64,000 nt of DNA from Agapetus fuscipes (GCA_951799405.1 OX637362.1:7580703-7644702); one strand, 5' to 3'; positions 10,895-21,852 are shown, numbered from the stretch's first letter. A program made the numbers and translations. The notes: generated by a model not told the origin, from the letters alone.

Positions 10895-10953
10895 AAACTC
10901 GAGATCTCGGCATGGAATGCAGTTACTCTACCAACTAAGCTATAGACCGGACT
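10895..10953 (-). repeat. SINE-A, tRNA head (other side of the split)
   Basis: CTCGGCATGGAATGCAGTTA and TCTACCAACTAAGCTATAGA are the reverse of the SINE-A head. Together with 10418-10582 they make one SINE-A. Confidence 0.85.
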
Positions 10954-10987
10954 TTTTACAAATATGGTGGATCGATATCGGTTTGGT

Positions 10988-11541
10988 TAGGGGTAAGCAA
11001 CCTGCGGCTCACCAGCCACATGCGGCTCTTTGGGTGTGAAGTTACGGCTCTTTAGCTTCATACGCAAATATAAAAAAAACACAGAATTATACTTCTGATC
11101 GAAAAAAACTAAATCGTTCTGAATCGATTAACGATCTCTCCGCTACTTGTACTCGCTTTTCACCCCCCACCCTCCCCCTGCCCCATCAACGCTATTTATT
11201 GTTGGCAAAAAAACATTTGTGGCTCTTTACAAATCCAAATCCAAAATAAGATATGTATCATTTGAGATTCACATCAAATGCATTCCCATAAGCAGACACG
11301 CATAATTTCGCGCTCACACATACCGCATGTGGAACTACAATATAAAAACCCAATCTTAAATGAACATAAGCCCTGCAACTCTTGCCGACCTTCCCTGAAA
11401 CAGGGGCGACATTGGCAAAGTGAACCATTTTTTACAGTATGGGTGGTCAGCCTCATACCAACCTATAAGTCAAGGAAAAAGTTTGAAATTTGTAAATTGT
11501 AATTTTTGGCTCTTCCGACTCAAAAGGTTGCCGACCCCTGG
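10988..11541. mobile_element. hAT-type non-autonomous element, interrupted
   Basis: The left end AGGGGTAAGCAACCTGCGGC and the right end GGTTGCCGACCCCTG are inverted counterparts, in the CAGGGGTCGGCAACC style of hAT elements. The inside repeats GCGGCTC/GGCTCTTT motifs and has no transposase frame. An RL1 tail (11247-11477) sits inside. I could not find a matching 8-bp target duplication. Confidence 0.75.
11247..11477 (-). repeat. RL1 LINE 3' tail nested in the hAT element
   Basis: Nearly consensus: AATGCATTCCCATAAGCAGA, GACCTTCCCTGAAACAGGGG, GTATGGGTGGTCAGCCTCAT and the edge CCTATAAGTCAAGGA. Because it lies inside the hAT element it is the younger insertion. Confidence 0.9.
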
Positions 11542-11589
11542 CCTAGACAAAAGTTCCAAATTAAAAAATGTTATTCAAGTATTCCAAGT

Positions 11590-12050
11590 TATAATCTATA
11601 ATAATAATCTATAATCTAAGTTGCAAGGATATATTCATTTAAAGCTCTCAGATGTAAGCCCACAAACCAACAAGTGTAGTTCGCGCTTACAAATGCTGAA
11701 TGTGTACTTACAAATAAAATCCAAACCTCAAATGAACATAAGCCCCACAACTTTTGCCGACCTTCCCTGAAACAGGGGTAACATTGGCAAAGTGAACCAT
11801 TTTTTACAGTATGGGTGGTCAGCCTCATACCAACCTATAAGTCAAGGAATATGAATAAAAAATTACATTTAAATATATAAAAGAACAAAACCTTACAAAG
11901 AAATCTATACAAAAAAATCAGAAATTTCCTATGCAAAAAATGTAGCAAATTAATACACCAACATTAGAAATCACCATTGCAGATTAGCCGCCACTTCTTC
12001 CTGTCCTTGCACACTTCTTTCATTTCATCCAGAGTCATAACCTTTTTCAT
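11590..12050 (-). mobile_element. RL1 LINE 3' end: tail, 3' UTR and last codons
   Basis: The tail with ATAATCT repeats is followed, beyond the CAAGGA edge, by RL1 3' UTR. From about 11979 comes the antisense of the RL1 C-terminus (CAGATTAGCCGCCACTTC ... AGAGTCATAACC). It is 5'-truncated, with no functional protein left. A near-identical copy lies at 56652-57163; its TTTAAATAT at 11870-11880 is the unoccupied counterpart of the piggyBac site at 16068. Confidence 0.9.
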
Positions 12051-12264
12051 TTGAATTTTAGAAATGTAAGAAAGCTTTTATATCCCGCACTTATAAAAAA
12101 TACGATAAACGAAAGTTCGTAGGTCACAACTAGAAGACCATATTGAAATATATTATTATTATTAAAACCTTTTATTGAAACAACCTTTTAATTAAAATAT
12201 ACATAATATAGTTGTTTTTTCAAAAAACGCATTTCTGTAAAATTATATACTCACCACAAATTTA

Positions 12265-12390
12265 AAGATCGTTTTTTTCTCGGCGGTTAAACGTCTTTCT
12301 TCTATGTGACAATGGTCCAAAGCAACCAAAATAAACAAAATGTTTGCCTTTTACCTAACCCGGCCGTGCGACTTACAATTTTGTTGTCAA
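12265..12390. repeat. interspersed repeat F
   Basis: TTTTTCTCGGCGGTTAAACG and AAAATGTTTGCCTTTTACCT then AACCCGGCCG recur at 48566-48680, and a related segment with GGCCGGGTTGCTAG lies at 46980-47165. It is non-coding, and the family is unknown to me. Confidence 0.6.
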
Positions 12391-12580
12391 TAGAAAATGT
12401 TCCGTGTGCACTACCTAAAACTTTCACTTATTGAAATAATGGATAGAGCACATCTTAAATGTGGGGAAAAAATGTGAATTCACTTGGCCGGGATAAAGAC
12501 AGGACAGGGAGTCAAAAATTCAACATAAATTAAACAGATTTTGTAGGGTTTGTGTATTCACACAGTGAAAATTCATTTTT

Positions 12581-12986
12581 TTAAAATAAAGCTATTTTTT
12601 GTTTAACGTAGTTTATTTTCACAATAATATTTAATATCTCGAGTACTTTCGACCTTCAATATTCAGGCTATTATCAAGAGTGATGTATTTTTTGACCCTC
12701 AGATGTTTGAATTAATTTATTGTAATTATTATATATTATTTTATGTTTTCTTTCTTTTAATTTTTGACTGTTGTATTTAATTTTAATTAGGTTCATATTT
12801 ATTGTACCTATACCTACCTATTTATTTGAATTTATATAATTTTGATCTATGGTTTGTTCTTAATAATTTTAATTTTTTATACATCACTCTTGATAATGGC
12901 CTGAATATTGAAGGTCGAAAGTACTCGAGATATTAAATATTATTGTGAAAATAAACTACGTTAAACAAAAAATAGCTTTATTTTAA
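12581..12986. repeat. 107-bp near-perfect inverted repeat around a 192-bp spacer
   Basis: Left arm 12581-12687 and right arm 12880-12986 are reverse complements with one mismatch that I can find in 107 positions (A/G). Each arm contains CTGAATATTGAAGGTCGAAA on one strand, close to the CTGANGA...GAAA core of Penelope-associated hammerheads. The spacer is AT-rich and non-coding. It may be a foldback MITE or an inverted Penelope dimer. Confidence 0.9.
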
Positions 12987-13217
12987 ATAAATTAAACACT
13001 TTTATGGAGATAGTTGAAAAAACACTTAAGTGCATCATATTGTATGAAGCATTTTCCCCAACTGCATACCTATCACAGTGCGGTTACATTGAAAAATATT
13101 CCTGATTGTTTGGAATACATTTATTTCTTCACTTTGCTCAAAGAGTATAGTGATTTTTATAGATTAGTTCTTTAATTGTATGATTATAAAATTTAATTTA
13201 TTGTTTATATTATTTTC

Positions 13218-13470
13218 TTGTATAGGTCAATATGCATCTGACCAACTATAAATATAAAATGGTTCACTCTGCCAATGTCACCCCTGTTTCAGGGAAGGTC
13301 AGCAAAGAGTTGCAGGGTGTATGTTCATTTGAGATTTGGGTTTTTATGTTGTAGGTTCACACGCAGAATGTGCAAGTGTGAACTTATACGTGTCTGCTTG
13401 TGGGCATGCACTTAATGTGAATTCCAAATGTAACAATTATATCCATGCAACTTAGAATAGATTAGATGAG
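13218..13470 (+). repeat. RL1 LINE 3' tail
   Basis: TTGTATAGGTCAATATGCAT, CACCCCTGTTTCAGGGAAGG, ATTTGGGTTTTTATGTTGTA and the end CTTAGAATAGATTAGAT follow RL1 order. Confidence 0.9.
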
Positions 13471-13854
13471 TGACGTTACATAGCCGATTTTTTTATCTTA
13501 AATATAAATGGAGCACCGCAATCGATTTTCCCTATGCTTGGCTCTGCTGCTTAACAGTTGTACCTAGACCTTTTTTTTTAGAAAACGTGAAGATTAACCT
13601 AGAGATAAATTGTGTGAAGCTTGATTCCGATTAGCACACTTTTTTTTTGATCCTGTTGTTTCCTCTTTTATCTGTAGAAAAAAATTGATACCACATGCCC
13701 AAATGGCGTAGTGAAACACGCCGGGTACTGCTAGTTATGTATATTTAAAGATAATTTTACGTGCAGAGCGACAATTTTCACGTGATTTTTAAGAAAACAA
13801 TTACATTCAATTTACATTCGCTCTCGTTGATAATTGGTTATATTGTTCACCTCG

Positions 13855-14110
13855 TAGGTACCAGGGGTCTATGACACTTGTTATAGTGCCGCAGAGGTGT
13901 TCTTGATGTCCTTATCCGGTTGCAGGGCTTTTAGCTGCGCAGTGCTGTGGTGTGTGTTGCGTTGCTTTTGTTTTTCTGAGAGGAAATAGCGATTGATATT
14001 GAATTTGAAAAGGGTAAGGTTAAATTGGGATGGAAACACAGATACTGGTAACTCATTCCATAAGCGGGCAGTTTGGAAAAGGAATGAGTCGTGAAAACAC
14101 CAAGTTCAAT
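13855..14110 (-). repeat. SINE-B3 body
   Basis: Shares GTCTATGACACTTGTTATAG, GCCGCAGAGGTGTT, ACACAGATACTGGTA and CATTCCATAAGCGGGCAGTT with 38004-38225, where the same body is joined to a SINE-B head. No head is visible here. 14111-14680 holds nothing recognised. Confidence 0.65.
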
Positions 14111-14680
14111 TTTGGAAGGCTATTTTGGGATTCCTGCGTGATTGTTGGGCACACAAAAATGGGAGTGTGTGCATAAAATGTATTTGTATTGATAAAAATC
14201 TATATAGATTGCTTGAAGCCTGCCACTAGGCGTGCTAGCTAAATTGGGCATAGTATAACAAAAGCAAGGAACAGCTGATGCAACTTTTAGAAAGCTCAAA
14301 TTTTCGCCCTAGAAGGAGCCTCTCAAACTCGGAGAGCATTTTATGCTAAGACGGGCGTAATAATATTTTGACAAAATATTCCGCGATCTCGGTAAAACTT
14401 TGCAAGGTTTTATTTATAATGCATTCAATGCAAATTTATAGCGCAATTAAGTTTTTAAATTACTTGATTGGAGATGCAAAAAAAAGACTAAACAATTTTT
14501 ATAAAATGAAGATGTGTAGTTATTGTTGAATGTTTTTTAATAAGAATAACGGTCGTTAAACATATTGGATGAAATTAAAAACGGAACTGAAAATAACAAG
14601 TTTCTCAACGTATCGTCAAAGTCGTATCAAACGTTATTAAGAGACATAACTCTTCTACAACAAGTTCTACGAGTTCGAGC

Positions 14681-14954
14681 CTTTTTAGGTCATGTTTGCG
14701 CTTACACATGCAGCATGTGTACAAACAAAATAAGACTGAAACCGCAAACGTATTTAAGCCCTGCCCTCTTGCCAACCTTTCCGGAAACAGGGGTGACATC
14801 AGGGACGTTCACAGTATTTCATGAATTGGTAGAAAACCATATGGGTTTTATCAACATAACGATTGGCTTTATTTTAAGTTTTGCCACTAAGTGACATTAG
14901 CGAAAGGTTCATATTTTAAGTGCGGTCAGCCTCATTCCAACCTACAAGTCAAGA
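14681..14954 (-). repeat. RL1 LINE 3' tail with a 91-bp insertion
   Basis: Reverse RL1 tail (TTGCGCTTACACATGCAGCA ... CTTGCCAACCTTTCCGGAAA) is broken at GTGACAT and resumes with AGCGAAAGGTTC and GGTCAGCCTCATTCCAACC. The interruption (14800-14890) is flanked by GTGACAT at 14793-14799 and 14891-14897. Confidence 0.8.
14800..14890. mobile_element. 91-bp insertion flanked by a 7-bp direct repeat
   Basis: Bounded by GTGACAT on both sides and absent from every other RL1 tail here. It has no inverted termini or poly-A. It is an insertion of unknown type. Confidence 0.55.
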
Positions 14955-15028
14955 CATCATGCCGTCATAATTTTCGTATTCTTTTCTCCGTATTTTTGTA
15001 CTCTTCATTTAAAATTACTTTTTATTTA

Positions 15029-15248
15029 CCCACAGTAGTATAAGCACTATTTCCCAATGCCACCCCGGTTCAGGGAACGGCGGCAGGAGTTGCAAGGTTT
15101 ATGTCCATGTGAGGTTTTCTTTATTTGTATGCACACATGCAGAATGTGTAGGCGCGAACCTACATGTGCTTGTCTGTAGGCATGCATTTCATATGAGCCT
15201 TAAATGTTAACATATCTTTGCAGCTTAAATTATAGATTATAGATAGAT
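15029..15248 (+). repeat. RL1 LINE 3' tail, 5' part diverged
   Basis: AATGCCACCCCGGTTCAGGG, ACACATGCAGAATGTGTAGG and the end TTGCAGCTTAAATTATAGAT with ATAGAT units. 15249-15789 shows no gene I can support; the short open frames are chance. Confidence 0.85.
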
Positions 15249-15789
15249 AAGCTGAAGGTTTTTTCCTAACTTTTAGAGTACTTTCACTCTCTACTTACCT
15301 TAATACGACACATTTCATTTCATCCTACTAGTGTATGAAACTGTAACCCGAGTATAAAATATTTCGTAAACAGTCAACGGAAAAACTTATAAAAACTAAT
15401 ACAGTCAAAAGAGTCGCTGTAGTGTCTTCCATATTTTTTTTCTGGTTTCTGAGTATTTATAAAACGTTTTATACACAGGGTACTAGAATTTTTTTTAGGG
15501 TAGAGCAGAGTGAAGGGGTTGGAAGAAAAGGGAATATGAGGGAAGTCTGTGGACAATAGTGATCTCAGAGGCTTTCTTAAAAATTATCAAAAGCCTTATT
15601 CACAGTGCTGGGAGAGAGTCTACCCTGCTTTCACTTAGCATGAAAGCCTTGTAAGTAAGGGAAAACTAACGTGAATACCTCGGTCTTGATTTAGCTCAGA
15701 ACGTGCACGTAGCAGTACTAAGGCTCGGTTTTTTCAATGTTAGCTTATGTGACTTTAAACTTATAGAACAAACTACTCATATGATTGAC

Positions 15790-16067
15790 ATCTATATAAT
15801 CTATAATGTAAGTTGCAAGGATATATTAACATTAAAAGCTCATATCAAATGCACGCCCACAAACACAAACGTGTAAGTTCGCCCTTACAAATGCCAAATG
15901 TGTACTAGCTTAGTAAAAATCTAAACCTCAAATGAACATAAACCCTGCAACTTTTGCCGACCTGTCCTGGATCAGAGGTGACATTGGCAAAGTTAACGAT
16001 TGTTTACAGTATGGGTGGTCAGCTTCATACCAACCTATAAATAAAGGAATACCAATAATAAATAACA
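15790..16067 (-). repeat. RL1 LINE 3' end, left of piggyBac
   Basis: ATAATCTATAATGTAAGTTG opens a reverse RL1 tail that runs through GTATGGGTGGTCAGC and the 3' UTR segment AATACCAATAATAAATAACA up to the TTAA target. The UTR continues after the transposon at 18092. Confidence 0.9.
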
Positions 16068-16071
16068 TTAA

Positions 16072-18091
16072 CCCTACACTGCACGATTTTCTGTAAATGG
16101 AAATAAAAAATGTATTTGGATGTATTATCCCACATAAGTAATGGGAAAAATAGTAAAAAAAATCAAAAAACACTTTTTGTGTACTTTATTGTAGAAAAAT
16201 CAGTTGTTACAAATATGTTAACTTGTACTTCAAGGCATCATTTTCGGGCGTCATATAACATGTTCTGAACAATTACTATTAACAAAATAATTGATACTTT
16301 CAGTTCAAATAGCAAAGGTTTAAGTTACGAATACTAATAAAATATACAATATAAACAAAATAGTATAAAAACTATAACTGATTATATATTCGAGGCTTGC
16401 AAATCTTGTTGAAGAATGGCTGAGGCTAATTATCACTAGGTTTTTGATGAAAAAAATATGAAGTGTGATATTTCATGAAACAATTATTATTTTTTATCAG
16501 CACAGAGATATATGCCACATTTATAGAAGGCAAAGCTTACATCCAGGTAACCTGCATCTCATTCTGATATCATCAAATACCACCCAGTGCCCAATATTGT
16601 CCGTTCTGACATCTTTCAGGGTACATAGGCAGTAGTACTTGAATTCAGTCTTTCATTGAAAATATCTACCTCAACTGATGATGTACTGGGTCACCCACGT
16701 TTATTAGTCTTAGTGTAACCACAATGGCACAAGTTATAGGCTTATTTGGCGCGAAAGTCGACCAAAGGCATTTTTTTTCATTTATTGAAACTGTTTTGTA
16801 AAACAGCCAGTTGTTGATGATTTTCATAACTAAAAGATGTTAAAACACTCTCATGTACCATTTTCTTGTTCTCATCTTTATCTTATAACATTCCATCAAA
16901 CTATCCGTGAGGCTACCACCACTCATATGCTTATTAAATTCCTCTACAAGTTTGGAAGCCTCAATATGTGCCTAATTTTTTGTTTTAAATTCTATCAAAC
17001 TTTTTACAGTCTTTACAGGCTCTTTGCCAGTAGGAGTTGACAAAAACGAGATTGCAGGCTTTGCTGGATCTAATTGATTTGAAAATACATTAGATTCTGA
17101 CACTATTCTATCTATCAAATGATCATTGATAAAATACTTTAAAAATGTAAAAAGTGCCGTCAACTCCCTGATGGAAGGTGGAAACAAAGAATCACTTATC
17201 AGTTATCACAGAATCACTCTGAATTTCTTACATTCCTCATTTAGAATAAGGTTTTTGCTTTTGCAAAGTAGTCGGGAATATTTTTCTTTGAGTTTCTTGG
17301 CCGCTTCTTTTGAATTCAATGGTACTGGCTGTTCCTCTGGTTCAACGGGTAACATCACTGCACCTTCTTCTTCTTTATCTTTCGAAACGTGACACTTAAA
17401 GGTAGGTTCATTGTAAATTCTAACAACTAACACATTTTATGTCTTGCGTTTATATTTCATACAAATAATATTGCCTGCCATCATCAATTACTTCAACCGG
17501 TATCGATTCTCCATCCAAGTCTTATGTAGGTGTACGGGGTGGTAACCATTCATCATCTGAGTCTTCAAAATCATCCTCACTTCCAGGAAAGGCCGCCACA
17601 ATGTTTTTTTTTGTTCTACTTCAGTGATAAATTCAAAATCTATCCAATCTACTTTGCCTATTGTATATGAAATCATTTTTCTGCTATCACACGTTAGTGT
17701 ACAAGTTAACATATTTGTAACAGCCGAAAAGAGGTTCATTTTCAAACACCAAAATACTTAGTAATCAATATAAAAATATTTGATTACTCATTGATGTATC
17801 TTGGTTCGTCGTAACAAATACTTTTAATCGCTGTTAACTGTAAATTAACCACTTTTAAAAAATAAAAACCAAGAGCGTCCGCAGCACGTTTTTAGAAGTT
17901 TTGTCCAGCCACAATAAAGAAGTCATATTCACACTGAATGTTTATGTTGAGCAAGTTTGAACCTTACCACAATGGACAGGGAGATGTAACCTAAAAAAAA
18001 AATACCACTGAAGTGAGAAAAAAACATATTTCACAGTGATAGGAGGATTTAAAAGAGATGTTACAAATATGTAACAGTATGCAGTGTAGGG
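16072..18091 (-). mobile_element. piggyBac element, decayed, with intact ends
   Basis: The 12-bp terminal inverted repeats CCCTACACTGCA (16072) and TGCAGTGTAGGG (to 18091) are flanked by TTAA at 16068-16071 and 18092-18095, the diagnostic piggyBac target duplication. Length is 2020 bp. The transposase inside is broken (separate entry). The element sits in RL1 3' UTR: the flanks joined across TTAA match the unoccupied copy at 11850-11890, so RL1 inserted first. With matching ends but no working transposase it could at most be moved by a related enzyme. Confidence 0.93.
16440..17745 (-). pseudogene. piggyBac transposase pseudogene
   Basis: Read on the minus strand, piggyBac landmarks occur in the expected order but in different frames. 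An acidic N-terminal region lies at 17745-17488. A lysine-rich segment (KEAAKKLKEKYSRLLCKSK) lies at 17433-17206, and ELTALFTFLKYFINDHLIDR with a TN-like SESN lies at 17187-16972. VEEFNKHMSGGSLTDSL then RTRKWYMRVF lies at about 16960-16840. The C-terminal DVRTDNIGHWVV and MRCRLPGCKLC cysteine region lies at about 16625-16530. In active piggyBac enzymes the third catalytic Asp lies in a GGVD motif; here that position reads GGSL, so catalysis would be lost even without the frameshifts and stops. The 17126-17392 plus-strand frame is only its complement. Confidence 0.85.
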
Positions 18092-18180
18092 TTAAAATAT
18101 ACAAAAACAACAAAACCTGTAAAAGAATCTGTTTAAAAAAGTAAATAGGTGTACAAAAAATAAAAAATAAAATTATGAAT
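18092..18180 (-). repeat. RL1 3' UTR, right of piggyBac
   Basis: After the second TTAA, AAATATACAAAAACAACAAA and ACCTGTAAAAGAATCTG follow the RL1 3' UTR of 11872-11925. Further on (18181-18674) only AT-rich DNA is seen. Confidence 0.75.
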
Positions 18181-18674
18181 GCATAAATAAATAAGCCACC
18201 AAATAATACAAATTACACAAATACAAATTACACAAACACAAATTACAAATCCTCATAAGTCAGTCATTTTCATTCCATATAAAGTCGCTATGCTATCGTT
18301 GAAAATACCGGGCTTTAAGGTATTTGCTACGTTACCTTAAGGTTGCTAAAGAGATAAATTTAGGAATCTTAAATTAAATGTTCATACAAACATGCAATTT
18401 ATCCATCAAGTAGTCACTTGATTAATCAACTACCTTGTAGACTAACTGCCCTGTAAATACTCAAGACTAGAAATTTAATAAGATCATAATGGACCCTCAT
18501 CACACAGACCTTCCACTCACCTTGTCATGGCGTGTTCTCTTAGAAAGTTGGCTCATACTTCACGAGATTATGTTCAAGTCCTAAATTCCCTAGTAACATA
18601 TCGCTTCTTAGCTTTCCTTACCCTTAAAATAATGAAAGTGATTCAATGGTTAATTGTTTTTTTTAATAAAATAA

Positions 18675-18992
18675 TCCGGTCGATAGCTTAGAATGTAGAA
18701 TTCTTGCATTCCATGCTAGAGTCTAAGGTTTGATCCCCACCAAAGATATCAGATATGATGTAGGTACTATTGCGATGTTTATTTCACACCCAAAATAAAA
18801 ATTTCGGCAACGCTTACTCACGCTTCATAAAAAATGAGAATTAGCTTTCCAGGAAGCTGTGAAAGTGGCGGCACTTCAAGTGAAGTGGTTGGCGTAACGC
18901 CGGCCCTTTTACCTGTGAAAATAAATAGGTCACACGCGCACCATGTGACCCCATCGTAAGAGGTAGTTAGTAAGAAGTAGTTGCGTTTTTTT
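18675..18992 (+). repeat. SINE-A, nearly full length
   Basis: Head CCGGTCGATAGCTTAGAATG and TTGCATTCCATGCTAGAG, B box AGGTTTGATCCCC, body GCAACGCTTACTCACGC and CACTTCAAGTGAAGTGGTTG, end GTAAGAAGTAGTTGCG and a T run. Confidence 0.9.
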
Positions 18993-19229
18993 GTGTTAGC
19001 GATATGAAATGTTTTTTTGTAAAAATATCATTTTGTCTCCTTGTTCTTTTTTTCACCTGACTCTCTGAATTCCTGACTTCTTTCAAAGATCTAACAGAAG
19101 CAAAAAAACACGCTAGTATCCATCATCGCGAACGCACCAGTACAATACAAATCTACGGATATATTATGCTGCTATATGTTATTTTATTTAAACTTCAAGT
19201 AGTGGCAAAAATAACTAGTTAAACTCTAA

Positions 19230-19471
19230 GGACCTGTTGCACCAACTTCCAATCAATATTTGATTGGCACATCAAATATGATTGCTTAATTCTGGTAGAT
19301 ACCTCGGTTTAATATTTCTGCGAAGTGGGTAATAATATGATGGAATTTTAACAAGAAATATGATGAACATCAGTTGACATACGTATATGCAACCATTTTT
19401 TTTTTTTTTAAATTAGGGAAATCACACATAATTTTGATTTTTGTCTGATTGGAGTTTAGTGCAACAGGCCC
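19230..19471. mobile_element. Harbinger-type MITE, copy 2
   Basis: Ends GGACCTGTTGCACCAACTTC and GTTTAGTGCAACAGGCCC, flanked by TAA at 19227-19229 and 19472-19474. Its interior is reversed relative to the copy at 1618. A short frame across it (19370-19573) is chance. Confidence 0.85.
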
Positions 19472-19635
19472 TAAGTCGACAAAGATTTTCCACAACAATT
19501 TTTCTCCCGGAATTTCTTTACTTACCTTCAATTTTCTTGCAGTATTGTATCGAAGAAAAACAATGAAATTCAATCAAATACCGCGGGTTGTATACAACTA
19601 TCGTGTAAGTACTCTTCCATAACCTGAGGAGAGAG

Positions 19636-19690
19636 AAAGCACACTTAATTTTGATTTTTAAATTTATTGGAGTTTGCTGCAACAGACCCT
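19636..19690. repeat. Harbinger-type MITE, one end only
   Basis: TTAATTTTGATTTTTAAATT then TTGGAGTTTGCTGCAACAGA matches one end of the family. 19691-20162 has no recognised feature. Confidence 0.6.
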
Positions 19691-20162
19691 ACAATAATTA
19701 TTGCTTTTCTGAACAAGATGTACGTTTATTTTCCAATGTTTCTTACAAAAAACATAATCAAATTAATAATTTTCCCTTCTACATAATAAATTCTCCTTTT
19801 TTCTCGCTCCATCCTCACAAAATTAATCTAAGCTCTTTTACAGCTTCCGTGCTCGTAATAATTCAACATGGATAATTAGAAATTAAATTAGAAGTAAGCG
19901 CTCTGAAAAGCTCGATAAGTCTCTTGTACCAAGACAGAAGCTGACTAGTAAACCTGCAGGTCTACACATCATATTATATAGAGCCCTTGTTGTAGTAAAA
20001 ACAATTCTAAACTCTCTCATAGGCATTGCAATACTTACAATAATATGTAATATTAAAGTAAATGATAGTTATAGGTGTTAAAAATAAGCTTATTAGTATA
20101 TTTCACTGATTTTAATGACTACATAGTAATAATTTTGTAACACTTTTTTTTATGATTTTTTT

Positions 20163-20470
20163 CCGGTCAATAGATCAGTTAGAAAAGTGCTTGCATTCCA
20201 TGCTGAGAGCTCGGGTTTGAATCCCACCGGAAGTCTAAGAAATAATTTTCCGTTTCTGTGTTTCTTTCAAACCCAAAATAAAATACTGGAAAGGTTTACT
20301 CAGCCTTCACAAGAAATGAGTACCAGAAGGGAAACCAAGTGAATTTATTGGCGTAGAACCAGCTCTCTTATCTTTAAAAATAAATAGGTTCACTCGCTAC
20401 ATGCGACCCCTTCGGAGAGAACGCGGCATGGAGTTGCGCTAGATGTGTAACTTAGTTACGTGTATTTTTG
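20163..20470 (+). repeat. SINE-A, nearly full length
   Basis: CCGGTCAATAGATCAGTTAG, TGCTTGCATTCCATGCTGAG, GGGTTTGAATCCCACCGG, then body and end (GAACGCGGCATGGAGTTG, TGTGTAACTTAGTTACG). A roughly 30-bp gap falls near CAAGTGAATTTATTGG. Confidence 0.9.
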
Positions 20471-21365
20471 AATATCCAGGAACATGAACAGGTTTTCTAA
20501 ACGTGACGTTTGCATCATCAGAACGTGTAATTGATTGTAAACGGTCCAGTTATAATAACGCTCGTTAAGGGTGTCGTTAAAGGGAGAGGGGGGGGCAAGA
20601 AGATCGTGCAGTAAGCCAGCATCATCTGGGGGGTGTGGTATGGTAATTTCTGAGAAATTGATTTCTCAGAAATGGGCTAACAAAGGGGTTTAATTGGACA
20701 CAGACGTAATTTACAAGTGTTTTGTTTGAAATGAAAATTCTACAAAAAAAACATCATTCCTTGTCCGAAAATGGGATAAAATAGAAAACCTTTTTTTGTA
20801 CAAAACTGGTATATTCAAGTCTTTCATCGATTTCACCTTTTTAGGTCGTCAAAAATCATTTAATCTAATCCTTATACTACGGAACCACTCGAGATCAAAC
20901 CAATTCGTGAATAAAACCTTTGTTAGTTTCTTAGAATTATTAATTTAAAATAAATCTTCACAATGTCAATACACAAACTCTGACACGTTTTCTTAATATA
21001 TTTTTTGTATTATTCAGCTTTGTTAATGTAGAATTTTCTCGCAATTAATAGGAAACATTACTTATTAATCAGACAATATTAACTTAAATGCTCCTTAGTA
21101 ACAATCAGCTTCTCTTTCCATTTCTATAATTAGAATCATTTTATAATAATAATTATAATCAAATAGTAAGTTCACATAACAATAATCACACTCAGCCAGA
21201 AGTACAAAATATGTAGAATAGAAGTCTATAGTGTCCTTATGATGAAGTCTTAAACTAAAGTTTGATAAAAATCTTTATAATGCTTTACTATAAGTTAGTA
21301 TACTAAACTAATAAGTCTGATTTCACCAACAACTCTTGCGGTCTTACTCATTACATTGAAAGAAA
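20471..21365. other. no recognisable feature
   Basis: AT-rich. It contains GATTTCTCAGAAAT/TTTCTGAGAAATTG self-complementary stretches near 20645-20670 and a G run near 20589. No coding signal. Confidence 0.4.
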
Positions 21366-21809
21366 TTGTTTGATCGGCTGCAAATGGCTTTCAATGCTGC
21401 TGCCAGGGCAATTTTTCGACAGGGAAAGAGCTGTCATATTTCGCCACTGCTGAGAGAACTGCACTGGCTGAGGGTCCGAGAGAGGGTGGAATTTAAGTTG
21501 TGTCTCACTGTGCATAGGGCCCTGAACGGCACTGCACCCCCATGTCTCGCTGAGCTATGCTCTGTCGATGGGACTTCAAAAAGACCACTACGCTCTGCCC
21601 TTACTGCTGTCAACAAGGTTATAGTGCCCAATAGAGCAAACACATCAAACCTTGCAGACAGAAGCTTTGCGGTGGCCGGGCCGGTGGCCTGGAACAATTT
21701 ACCCATCGGTGTTCGCGCGAACCAGCCTACCACCACCTTCAGAAAGGAACTGAAGACACTACTTTTCTCGAGAAGCCATGGCGCCCTTGAGATGGTCCTG
21801 GACCATTAA
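21366..21809 (+). pseudogene. CR1/L2-type LINE, reverse transcriptase C-terminus
   Basis: A 147-codon frame shows the well-known C-terminal pattern of CR1/L2 LINEs: AAARAIF near residue 11, LLRELHWLRVRERVEFKL near 28-46, RSFAVAGPVAWNNLP near 102-117, and FRKELKTLLFSR near 128-140. The catalytic fingers and palm are absent (5' truncation). It stops at 21807-21809 and is followed within about 25 bp by an (ATC)n tail (21831-21852), typical of such 3' ends. GC content is clearly above that of its surroundings, so it is comparatively young. The overlapping minus-strand frame is a shadow. Confidence 0.88.
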
Positions 21810-21830
21810 ATGGCGCCACAGGAAAGAAAT

Positions 21831-21852
21831 CATCCATCATCATCATCATCAT
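21831..21852 (+). repeat. (ATC)n tail of the CR1/L2 LINE
   Basis: Repeated ATC/CAT units directly after the 3' UTR of the LINE end mark its 3' terminus. Confidence 0.8.

Noticed and set aside
17126..17392. 88-codon plus-strand protein
   Set aside because: It is antisense to the piggyBac transposase pseudogene, which explains the sequence better.
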